This document shows, in pieces, positions 1 through 5,083 of a stretch of DNA of 6,436 nucleotides. Position 1 is the stretch's first letter, and the number at the start of each line of letters is the position of its first letter. Origin of the DNA: an uncultured beta proteobacterium (lineage in GTDB: Bacteria; Pseudomonadota; Gammaproteobacteria; Burkholderiales; Burkholderiaceae_C); contig CAJBVC010000536.1 in NCBI GenBank assembly GCA_903958915.1, positions 1 through 6,436 of the forward strand, in the 5' to 3' direction. Below the pieces are notes generated by a model that had not been told where the DNA came from, did no database searches, and saw only the letters and a list, made by a program, of their open reading frames with translations. Made by a program: the position numbers and the translations under genes.

Positions 1-1
1 C

Positions 2-52
2 GTGCTGACCATCGCGTACTTCGACCGTATGGGAGTCCCTCGTCTGTCATGA
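2..52 (+). CDS. C-terminal tail of probable intron-encoded reverse transcriptase/maturase (partial)
   Basis: An open frame enters from the left edge and encodes the 16 residues VLTIAYFDRMGVPRLS before TGA at 50-52. Nothing in these few residues identifies a family. The assignment rests on position: the stop lies 14 bases before a domain V-like hairpin, and group II intron proteins are encoded in domain IV, immediately upstream of domain V. If the intron reading is correct, the full protein would be a reverse transcriptase with a maturase (X) domain that helps its own intron splice and move. Whether the upstream frame is intact cannot be seen. The alternative is a chance open frame over intron RNA. 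Confidence 0.5.
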   Translation: MLTIAYFDRMGVPRLS

Positions 53-66
53 CCTCAAGCTCTCGA

Positions 67-98
67 ACCGCCCGGTGCGGACCCGCATGCCGGGTGGT
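67..98 (+). ncRNA. Group II intron domain V-like hairpin
   Basis: The nine bases at 67-75 (ACCGCCCGG) pair with 90-98 (CCGGGTGGT), including a G70-U95 wobble. Above this are a two-base 3'-side bulge (T88 G89), a 4-bp helix (TGCG 76-79 with CGCA 84-87) and a four-base loop, GACC. A 9-bp lower helix, a 2-nt bulge on the 3' strand and a short capped upper helix is the architecture of domain V, the catalytic metal-binding core. The triad position reads C-G-C (69-71) with the central G in a G-U pair, the CGC form rather than AGC. The upper helix is one pair shorter than usual and the loop is not GNRA. Confidence 0.7.
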
Positions 99-100
99 GT

Positions 101-140
101 GGCAGGGGCGCAGCCGATAATGGCTGCCCCCTATGCCGAT
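101..140 (+). ncRNA. Group II intron domain VI-like hairpin with branch-point A and 3' splice end
   Basis: GGCA (101-104) pairs with TGCC (134-137). GGGG (105-108) pairs with CCCC (128-131), leaving T132 and A133 unpaired on the 3' side. GCAGCC (110-115) pairs with GGCTGC (122-127) across a six-base loop, with C109 bulged. A bulged adenosine near the base of the 3' strand, about eight bases from the end, is the expected position of the lariat branch point. The intron should end after T140. Confidence 0.68.
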
Positions 141-154
141 CGGGTCATCGCGGC

Positions 155-709
155 TTAGACGCGCTTGCGGTACTCGCCGGTGCGTGTGTCAATCTCGACC
201 TTGTCACCCTGTGCCACAAAGATCGGAACACCCACCTCGAAGCCGGTGGCAATCTTGGCGGGCTTTAGCACCTTGCCAGAGGTGTCGCCCTTGACAGCGG
301 GCTCTGTCCAGGTGATCTCACGCACCACGCTAGTGGGCAACTCCACCGAGATCGCCTTGCCGTCGTAGAAAACCACTTCCAGCGCCATGCCGTCTTCGAG
401 GTAGTTCAGGGTGTCACCCATGTTCTCGGCTTCGACTTCGTACTGGTTGTACTCGCTGTCCATGCAGACATACATCGGGTCGGCAAAGTACGAATAGGTG
501 CAATCTTTCTTGTCCAGAATGACCTGGTCCATCTTGTCGTCTGCCTTGAACACGACTTCGGTGCCGAAGTTGGCGATCAGGCTTTTGAGCTTCATGCGCA
601 CGGTGGCAGAGTTGCGACCGCCGCGGCTGTATTCTGTTTTCAGGACGACCATCGGGTCTTTGCCGTGCATGATGACGTTGCCGGCGCGAATTTCTTGAGC
701 GATTTTCAT
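155..709 (-). CDS. efp: Translation elongation factor P
   Basis: EF-P binds ribosomes stalled on consecutive prolines, between the P and E sites, and promotes peptide bond formation. The product is 184 residues, normal for the family. It has an N-terminal KOW-like domain (about 1-63) followed by two OB-fold domains (about 65-125 and 128-184). The tip of the domain I loop reads SRGGRNSA, with arginine at position 32. This is the EarP-modified type, not the lysine-34 type modified by EpmA/EpmB. The C-terminal signature [16 protein letters not shown] is intact. I chose ATG 709 because the protein then begins [11 protein letters not shown] as in the family; an in-frame ATG at 733 would add eight residues without support. 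No clear Shine-Dalgarno is visible. earP lies 97 bp upstream on the same strand. That gap holds a small GCCGC/GCGGC hairpin (747-761) but no convincing promoter, so co-transcription is likely but unproven. Confidence 0.97.
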   Translation of the reverse strand: MKIAQEIRAGNVIMHGKDPMVVLKTEYSRGGRNSATVRMKLKSLIANFGTEVVFKADDKMDQVILDKKDCTYSYFADPMYVCMDSEYNQYEVEAENMGDTLNYLEDGMALEVVFYDGKAISVELPTSVVREITWTEPAVKGDTSGKVLKPAKIATGFEVGVPIFVAQGDKVEIDTRTGEYRKRV

Positions 710-806
710 AAGAGTCAGGGACAGGTGCCGCAAATTGCGAGAGTAGGCCGCTGTCTGCGGCGAAGGCTATACAAGGCGCTTGGTTGGCAGCCAGTTCAGC
801 AAAGCC

Positions 807-1943
807 TCAGATTTTACCTTTTTTCTCGACAAATCCGACCAGTTGGGTGGTTAAGTCATCGATTTGCAGCAGGCGTTGGCGGCGTGTCTGTACCGATTCC
901 TGCCATTCGCCCCAGGTGTCCAAGGGCGGCAATGCCCCTGGGCCGGAGGTGTCTGGTGCGTTCCACCAATGGTGGGCCTGGCGCAGCGCTGGACCGGCCG
1001 TCAACATGTCCAGGAAGGCAGTCAACTTATCTTCGTGCGCCCCATCATCCTGCGGGTAAATCTGCCAAATGAAGGGTCTGCCGGCCCACAAGGCCCGAAC
1101 CATCGAGTCTTCACCGCGCACGAAATTGAGGTCACAGGACCAAAGCAGGTGGTCGTAATCCGTTTGCGCGAGGGCAGTGAGATATGAAATTGATAGCGTG
1201 CCACGCTCATTCCATAAGGGTTTCAGGCCGTTATTGTGCGAAATTGCCCGCCGCACCGCGCCAGTCGCGCGCCCGGCGGTCACCAGCAACCGCGTCGGTT
1301 TCACTCCATCGGCGAGTTGCTGCAGCAGCATTGGAAGGGCGGGCGGCTCATAGCAAAAAAGCGAAATCAGGCTTTCGGATGGGCGCCGCTCAATGTCTTG
1401 TTGTTTCAGCCATCCCGCGGCATCGAACCGGGATTGGCGGTCTTTCAGGTCCGTTTCGCGTAGCAGCCCACCGGTACCCTCGGTAAACCCTGGGTAAAAG
1501 AAGTGTTTGGCATAGCCGTTGGCCGGGCCGTGCATGACCGGGGAGGGCAGTCCGTGGCACTGCACGGCATAGGCCTGGGCGCTGAGGTATTCCAGATTGA
1601 TCCAGACTGGTTTTCCGGAGTCAAATTGACCTGCGGCGCCCATGGGAGTTGCGTAGTAAGCTATGAATTCAGGAGCAATTTCACAACCAAAACTCTCGAT
1701 CCAAACGTCGGCGCGACGCCGATGTTCGAGCTGTTGCGCGTCCTTGCTTTGCTCCCAGCCCAGCACCTCGATGCCATTCATGCCTTTGAGGTTGGCATTG
1801 GGCGCCATCCAGCGCAAAGCCGAGGCGTCATCGACCCACAGTCGAACCTGGTGCCCGCGCGCCGCCAAATCGGCGCTTAAGCGCCAACACACACCGATGT
1901 CACCAAAATTGTCGATGACACGACAAAAAATATCCCATAGCAT
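807..1943 (-). CDS. earP: EF-P arginine rhamnosyltransferase EarP
   Basis: EarP is a cytoplasmic GT-B fold glycosyltransferase that moves rhamnose from dTDP-beta-L-rhamnose onto Arg32 of EF-P, activating it. The product is 378 residues from ATG 1943. The N-terminus has the family motif [16 protein letters not shown], in which D11 and D15 correspond to the essential aspartates (D13 and D17 in the Pseudomonas putida enzyme). The C-terminal nucleotide-sugar site contains RGEDS (R276, E278, D279, S280), matching the region with the catalytic glutamate. The phenylalanine of SLFCYE (F196) and the segment [18 protein letters not shown] also fit. An in-frame GTG at 1958 would add five residues (MDNRT); ATG is preferred because family members start just before WDIF, though neither start has a good ribosome site. 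efp, its substrate, follows on the same strand. Confidence 0.95.
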   Translation of the reverse strand: MLWDIFCRVIDNFGDIGVCWRLSADLAARGHQVRLWVDDASALRWMAPNANLKGMNGIEVLGWEQSKDAQQLEHRRRADVWIESFGCEIAPEFIAYYATPMGAAGQFDSGKPVWINLEYLSAQAYAVQCHGLPSPVMHGPANGYAKHFFYPGFTEGTGGLLRETDLKDRQSRFDAAGWLKQQDIERRPSESLISLFCYEPPALPMLLQQLADGVKPTRLLVTAGRATGAVRRAISHNNGLKPLWNERGTLSISYLTALAQTDYDHLLWSCDLNFVRGEDSMVRALWAGRPFIWQIYPQDDGAHEDKLTAFLDMLTAGPALRQAHHWWNAPDTSGPGALPPLDTWGEWQESVQTRRQRLLQIDDLTTQLVGFVEKKGKI

Positions 1944-1985
1944 GGTGCGATTGTCCACTGCGCGCTAGCGGCACAATCAGTCCCC
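1944..1985. promoter_or_regulatory. 42-bp divergent earP/uvrC intergenic region
   Basis: Both genes start outward from this short gap, so their promoters must lie here or overlap the coding starts. It contains a perfect 8-bp palindrome, CGCTAGCG (1963-1970). For uvrC, a weak -10-like CACAAT (1972-1977) lies just before the ATG, with TTGTCC at 1951-1956 as a possible -35 at 15-bp spacing. Both matches are partial, so this is a candidate region and not a firm promoter call. Confidence 0.3.
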
Positions 1986-3935
1986 ATGAGTGATGTCCAT
2001 TCCGACGAGTTGCTGCGCGAAGTTGCAGCGTTGCCGCCTTTGCCCGGTGTCTACCGCTACTTTGACGCCGAGGGCCAATTGCTGTACGTGGGCAAGGCGA
2101 TTAGCCTGAAAAAGCGCGTTTCGAGCTATTTCCAGAAGAATCACGGCGGTACGCGCATCGGCCACATGGTGAGCAAGATCGTGCGGCTGGAGACCACCGT
2201 GGTGCGCTCGGAAGCCGAAGCGTTGCTGCTCGAGAACAACCTGATCAAGACCCTCAATCCCAAGTACAACATTCTGTTTCGCGACGACAAAAGCTATCCC
2301 TACCTCAAGATGACTGGTGTGAGTACGGTTAGTGCAAAGTTGGAGTTGCCGGGGCCATCGCACTTCACACGGGTTTCCTACTACCGGGGCGCGGTGGAAA
2401 AGAGGCATCACTACTTCGGGCCTTACCCGAGTGCCTGGGCGGTCAAGGAAGCAATTCTGCTGATGCAGAAAGTTTTTCGACTGCGCACCTGCGAAGACCC
2501 GGTGTTTAGCAATCGCACCCGTCCATGCCTGCTGTACCAGATCAAGCGGTGTTCTGCGCCGTGTGTGGGACATATCTCGGTGCAGGATTACGCCAGCGAT
2601 GTCGCCAATGCAGAAAAGTTCTTACGGGGTGACGCGCAGGATGTCATGCGCACACTGGAGCGGCGCATGATGGCGCATGCCGACAAGCTCGAGTTTGAGC
2701 AGGCGGCCGAGTTGCGCAACCAGGTGGCCGCACTCTCCAATGTCTTGCACCAGCAGTCCATGGACAACGTGGAAGATCGCGACGTCGATATTCTGGCAGT
2801 GAAGGTGCAGGGTGGCAGAGCCTGCGTCAACCTGGCGATGGTGCGGGGCGGACGCCACCTGGGCGACCGTCCGTATTTTCCCGTGCATGTGGACGCCGCG
2901 ATTGGCTTTGCGGAAGACGATTCTTCGGGGGTTCCATTGGACACCGCGGTGGAAGTGCAAACTCTGGAAGCCTTTCTGGCGCAGCATTACCTGAATGTGC
3001 CCATGCCGGGCACGTTGGTCCTGAGTGAGCGGGTCAGCAAAACCTTGCTAAATGCCCTGTCCGAGCAGACCGGCGTGAAGGTCAATGCTGTGCACCAACC
3101 GCGCGAGCAGCGGCGCGCCTGGCTGGACATGGCTCTTACCAACGCCGGCCTGCAGCTGGCGCGCCTATTGGCGGAAGAAGGCTCGCAACAGGCCCGAACG
3201 CGCGCGCTGGCCGAAGCACTTGATTTGCCTCTGGAAAGCCTGGATGACTTGCGAATCGAATGCTTCGACATTTCCCACACTGCCGGCGAGGCAACCCAGG
3301 CCTCGTGCGTGGTGTTCGAGCACCATGCGATGCAGAACGCGCAGTACCGCCGCTACAACATCGAGGGCATCACTCCCGGTGACGACTACGCCGCCATGCG
3401 TCAGGTGCTGGCACGGCGCTACGCGAAGTTAGCAGAGGTGCTGCGTGAGTGCAGGCGCTCGGGGGAAGTGCCCGCCGGCACCGGACACATGCCTGACCTG
3501 GTGCTGGTCGATGGCGGCAAGGGGCAGGTAGCGATGGCGCGCGAGGTTTTTGTAGGTCTTGAGCTTGACCTGTCCTTGATTGTGGGTGTGGAGAAAGGCG
3601 AAGGTCGCAAAGTCGGGCTGGAGGAACTGGTGTTCGCCGACGGACGTGACAAGGTGTATCTGGGTGCTGATTCGGCGGCTCTCATGCTGGTGGCGCAGAT
3701 TCGTGACGAAGCGCATCGCTTTGCCATCACGGGTATGCGCGCGCAGCGCGCCAAAGTGCGACTTGGCGGAGGCAAGCTGGAAGAGATTCCCGGGGTCGGC
3801 CCCAAGCGCCGTGCCAAGCTCTTGCAGCGTTTCGGCGGGGTGCGCGGGGTTGGCCTGGCCAGTGCTGAAGATATCGCCACTGTGGATGGAATATCGCGCG
3901 AGTTGGCCGAAGAAATCTACAGGGCATTGCACTAG
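1986..3935 (+). CDS. uvrC: Excinuclease ABC subunit C
   Basis: UvrC joins the UvrB-DNA complex and cuts the damaged strand on both sides of the lesion in nucleotide excision repair. The product has 649 residues (E. coli about 610). Domains in order: GIY-YIG nuclease (about 17-100, with GVY at 21-23, YVG at 34-36, R44 and a metal-binding glutamate, probably E83); a four-cysteine cluster C169, C181, C189, C193, whose spacing matches the Fe-S ligands of E. coli UvrC; a UVR helix pair (about 220-252) for UvrB contact; an RNase H-like nuclease with D428 (CFDISH), D509 (VDGGKGQ) and H577; and tandem helix-hairpin-helix motifs (598-649). All key residues are present, so it should be active. About 14 extra residues (488-502) precede the second catalytic Asp. 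ATG 1986 lacks a visible Shine-Dalgarno sequence. pgsA follows closely and is probably co-transcribed. Confidence 0.98.
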   Translation: MSDVHSDELLREVAALPPLPGVYRYFDAEGQLLYVGKAISLKKRVSSYFQKNHGGTRIGHMVSKIVRLETTVVRSEAEALLLENNLIKTLNPKYNILFRDDKSYPYLKMTGVSTVSAKLELPGPSHFTRVSYYRGAVEKRHHYFGPYPSAWAVKEAILLMQKVFRLRTCEDPVFSNRTRPCLLYQIKRCSAPCVGHISVQDYASDVANAEKFLRGDAQDVMRTLERRMMAHADKLEFEQAAELRNQVAALSNVLHQQSMDNVEDRDVDILAVKVQGGRACVNLAMVRGGRHLGDRPYFPVHVDAAIGFAEDDSSGVPLDTAVEVQTLEAFLAQHYLNVPMPGTLVLSERVSKTLLNALSEQTGVKVNAVHQPREQRRAWLDMALTNAGLQLARLLAEEGSQQARTRALAEALDLPLESLDDLRIECFDISHTAGEATQASCVVFEHHAMQNAQYRRYNIEGITPGDDYAAMRQVLARRYAKLAEVLRECRRSGEVPAGTGHMPDLVLVDGGKGQVAMAREVFVGLELDLSLIVGVEKGEGRKVGLEELVFADGRDKVYLGADSAALMLVAQIRDEAHRFAITGMRAQRAKVRLGGGKLEEIPGVGPKRRAKLLQRFGGVRGVGLASAEDIATVDGISRELAEEIYRALH

Positions 3936-3952
3936 GCGTGCCACAATTGGAC

Positions 3953-4528
3953 ATGTTTACGACGATACCCACCATCATGACGTGGACGCGAATTTTCGCG
4001 ATTCCGCTGATTGTGGGGGTGTTCTATTTGCCCACGTCTTGGGCGAGTCAGGGCGACAAGAATCTCATTGCTACTGTCATGTTCGTGGTGTTTGCTCTTA
4101 CGGATTGGCTGGATGGATACCTGGCGCGCAAGCTGAATCAAACCTCGTCTTTTGGCGCGTTTCTGGACCCCGTGGCAGATAAATTCCTTGTATGTGCGTG
4201 CGTCTTGATACTGGTTCATTTGCAGCGCACCGATGTATTTGTGGCACTGATCATCATCGGGCGTGAGATCGCCATCTCAGCGCTACGCGAATGGATGGCG
4301 CAAATCGGAGCGTCCAAGAGTGTTGCGGTCCACATGATTGGCAAACTCAAGACTGTGGCGCAAATGGTTGCCATCCCGTTTCTGTTGTTCGATGGCAAGC
4401 TGCTTGGCTTGATCGACACGCATCTTTGGGGGGCTTGGCTGATCTGGATTGCTGCAGTTCTGACCGTCTGGTCGATGGTGTATTACCTGCAAAAGGCGGT
4501 ACCTGAAATTCGGGCAAGAGTCCAGTGA
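3953..4528 (+). CDS. pgsA: CDP-diacylglycerol--glycerol-3-phosphate 3-phosphatidyltransferase
   Basis: PgsA is an inner-membrane enzyme that condenses CDP-diacylglycerol with glycerol-3-phosphate to give phosphatidylglycerol phosphate, the committed step to phosphatidylglycerol and cardiolipin. The 191-residue product carries the complete CDP-alcohol phosphatidyltransferase signature: D51, D54, G55, A58, R59, then G68, D72 and D76 (D-x2-D-G-x2-A-R-x8-G-x3-D-x3-D). Several hydrophobic segments fit a six-helix membrane protein, including about 13-26, 39-50, 78-92, 97-107, 130-146 and 158-181. I chose ATG 3953 because it gives the typical short N-terminus (MFTTIPTIMTWTRI). An in-frame GTG at 3938, two bases after the uvrC stop, would add five residues and cannot be excluded. 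The 17-bp (or 2-bp) gap suggests expression from the uvrC transcript. Confidence 0.96.
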   Translation: MFTTIPTIMTWTRIFAIPLIVGVFYLPTSWASQGDKNLIATVMFVVFALTDWLDGYLARKLNQTSSFGAFLDPVADKFLVCACVLILVHLQRTDVFVALIIIGREIAISALREWMAQIGASKSVAVHMIGKLKTVAQMVAIPFLLFDGKLLGLIDTHLWGAWLIWIAAVLTVWSMVYYLQKAVPEIRARVQ

Positions 4529-4559
4529 AAAAAAGCGAATAGAATTCTTTCTCGCTTGA

Positions 4560-4598
4560 GTGCGGGTTGCTAACATCAACGTTGCAGTAACCCCGCAC
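4560..4598. repeat. Inverted repeat / hairpin in the pgsA-hupB intergenic region
   Basis: GTGCGGGTTGC (4560-4570) faces GCAGTAACCCCGCAC (4584-4598). The outer seven bases pair perfectly, two further A-T pairs follow after a one-base bulge, and GC pairs with GC after a three-base bulge. No T-run follows, so it is not a standard terminator. It could be a 5' leader hairpin of hupB, an operator, or a factor-independent stop for pgsA. The rest of 4529-4659 has an A-tract with a weak AAGCG/CGCTT stem (4533-4557), and I see no convincing promoter. TAACAT at 4571-4576 with TTTCTC 17 bp upstream is the best -10/-35 candidate, and it is poor. Confidence 0.4.
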
Positions 4599-4648
4599 GA
4601 AGTGTTGAAAAGCCAACGAGACATTCCGACAAAAACCGAATCCAGAGC

Positions 4649-4654
4649 AAGGGG
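4649..4654 (+). promoter_or_regulatory. hupB ribosome binding site
   Basis: AAGGGG lies five bases before ATG 4660 and is a good Shine-Dalgarno match. It supports that start, in contrast to the weak sites before uvrC, pgsA, earP and efp, and fits strong expression of an abundant protein. Confidence 0.75.
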
Positions 4655-4659
4655 CTAAT

Positions 4660-4932
4660 ATGAATAAAACAGAACTGATCGAGCACATTGCCAAGCACGC
4701 TGATATCTCCAAGGCTGCGGCGACGCGAGCTCTGGAGTCAACCATTGGCGCTGTTAAAACCACACTAAAGAAGGGCGGGTCGGTTTCGCTGGTAGGATTC
4801 GGCACCTTTGCGGTGGGTAAACGTGCCGCGCGCACCGGTCGTAATCCACGTACTGGCGCTGCGATTAAAATCAAGGCTGCAAAAGTTCCAAAGTTCCGTC
4901 CGGGCAAAGCATTGAAAGATGCTTTGAACTGA
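4660..4932 (+). CDS. hupB: DNA-binding protein HU (beta type)
   Basis: HU is a small, abundant nucleoid protein that binds and bends DNA as a dimer without sequence specificity. The product is 90 residues, exactly the family size. It has the two N-terminal helices (about 1-38), the GFGTF signature at 46-50, and the beta arm containing R61-N62-P63, whose proline inserts between base pairs. The C-terminal helix ends in ALKDALN. The N-terminus [11 protein letters not shown] is typical of HU rather than IHF. tRNA-Val starts 17 bp after the stop with no terminator between them, so the HU transcript probably continues into the tRNA and ends at the intrinsic terminator beyond it. HU-alpha versus HU-beta naming is by resemblance only. 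Confidence 0.97.
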   Translation: MNKTELIEHIAKHADISKAAATRALESTIGAVKTTLKKGGSVSLVGFGTFAVGKRAARTGRNPRTGAAIKIKAAKVPKFRPGKALKDALN

Positions 4933-4949
4933 TAATCAGGTTAGCGGTG

Positions 4950-5025
4950 GGGTGATTAGCTCAGTTGGTAGAGCGGCGCCCTTACAAGGCGTAGGTCGGC
5001 GGTTCGAGCCCGTCATCACCCACCA
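4950..5025 (+). tRNA. tRNA-Val (anticodon UAC)
   Basis: The 76-base gene folds into a complete cloverleaf. The acceptor stem is GGGTGAT with ATCACCC, the D stem GCTC with GAGC, and the anticodon stem GCGCC with GGCGT around the loop CTTACAA, giving anticodon TAC. The T stem is GGCGG with CCGTC around TTCGAGC. A73 and the 3' CCA (5023-5025) are encoded. UAC reads valine GUA/GUG and, when modified, other GUN codons. It lies in the hupB transcription direction and is followed eight bases later by a terminator stem. Confidence 0.98.
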
Positions 5026-5033
5026 CCCAAGCG

Positions 5034-5061
5034 AAGGCGAACATGTGTGTTCGCCTTTTTT
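5034..5061 (+). terminator. Rho-independent terminator after tRNA-Val
   Basis: AAGGCGAACA (5034-5043) pairs perfectly with TGTTCGCCTT (5048-5057) around a TGTG loop, and the T-run extends to 5061, followed by G and five more T. It is a strong intrinsic terminator for the hupB-tRNA unit. Its end is only 22 bases before the ppiD start. Confidence 0.93.
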
Positions 5062-5070
5062 GTTTTTCAT

Positions 5071-5076
5071 GGAGAG
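5071..5076 (+). promoter_or_regulatory. ppiD ribosome binding site
   Basis: GGAGAG sits seven bases before ATG 5084 and is a good Shine-Dalgarno match that fixes the ppiD start. The earlier ATG at 5069 overlaps this site and is followed in its frame by an immediate TAG. Confidence 0.75.
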
Positions 5077-5083
5077 TTAGCGC

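Larger units (their letters stand above)
1..140 (+). mobile_element. 3' end of a group II intron (left part outside window)
   Basis: Three elements occur in the order expected at the 3' end of a bacterial group II intron. First is a short reading-frame tail stopping at 50-52. Next is a domain V-like hairpin at 67-98, and after a 2-base linker a domain VI-like hairpin at 101-137 with an unpaired A133. The predicted 3' splice end is after GAT at 138-140. This places the branch-point A eight bases from the end, and the terminal AT fits the usual AY ending. These structures are read directly from the sequence; the intron identity follows from known domain V/VI architecture. The 5' end and most of the maturase are missing, so completeness and activity cannot be judged. 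The element points in the opposite direction to efp and ends 14 bp beyond the efp stop. Confidence 0.72.

Noticed and set aside
710..733. Eight-residue N-terminal extension of EF-P from ATG 733
   Set aside because: Family members begin at [11 protein letters not shown]; the extra residues have no family support and no ribosome site.
774..806. Possible efp promoter between earP and efp
   Set aside because: The minus-strand CTGGCT and TATAGC at 17-bp spacing match the consensus poorly (3/6 and 4/6), so it is not annotated.
1184..1880. Plus-strand frames of 100-125 codons within earP
   Set aside because: They lie opposite strongly supported EarP coding sequence and show no protein family features.
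1977..2573. 198-codon minus-strand frame inside uvrC
   Set aside because: It is antisense to conserved GIY-YIG coding sequence, has no family features, and is a by-product of GC-rich codon use.
3580..4182. 200-codon plus-strand frame spanning the uvrC end and pgsA start
   Set aside because: It overlaps two well-supported genes in another frame, is rich in Arg, Ser and Cys in the manner of a shadow frame, and has no recognisable domain.
4347..4907. 186-codon minus-strand frame across pgsA, the gap and hupB
   Set aside because: It is antisense to two firm genes and to the intergenic hairpin, with no recognisable motif.
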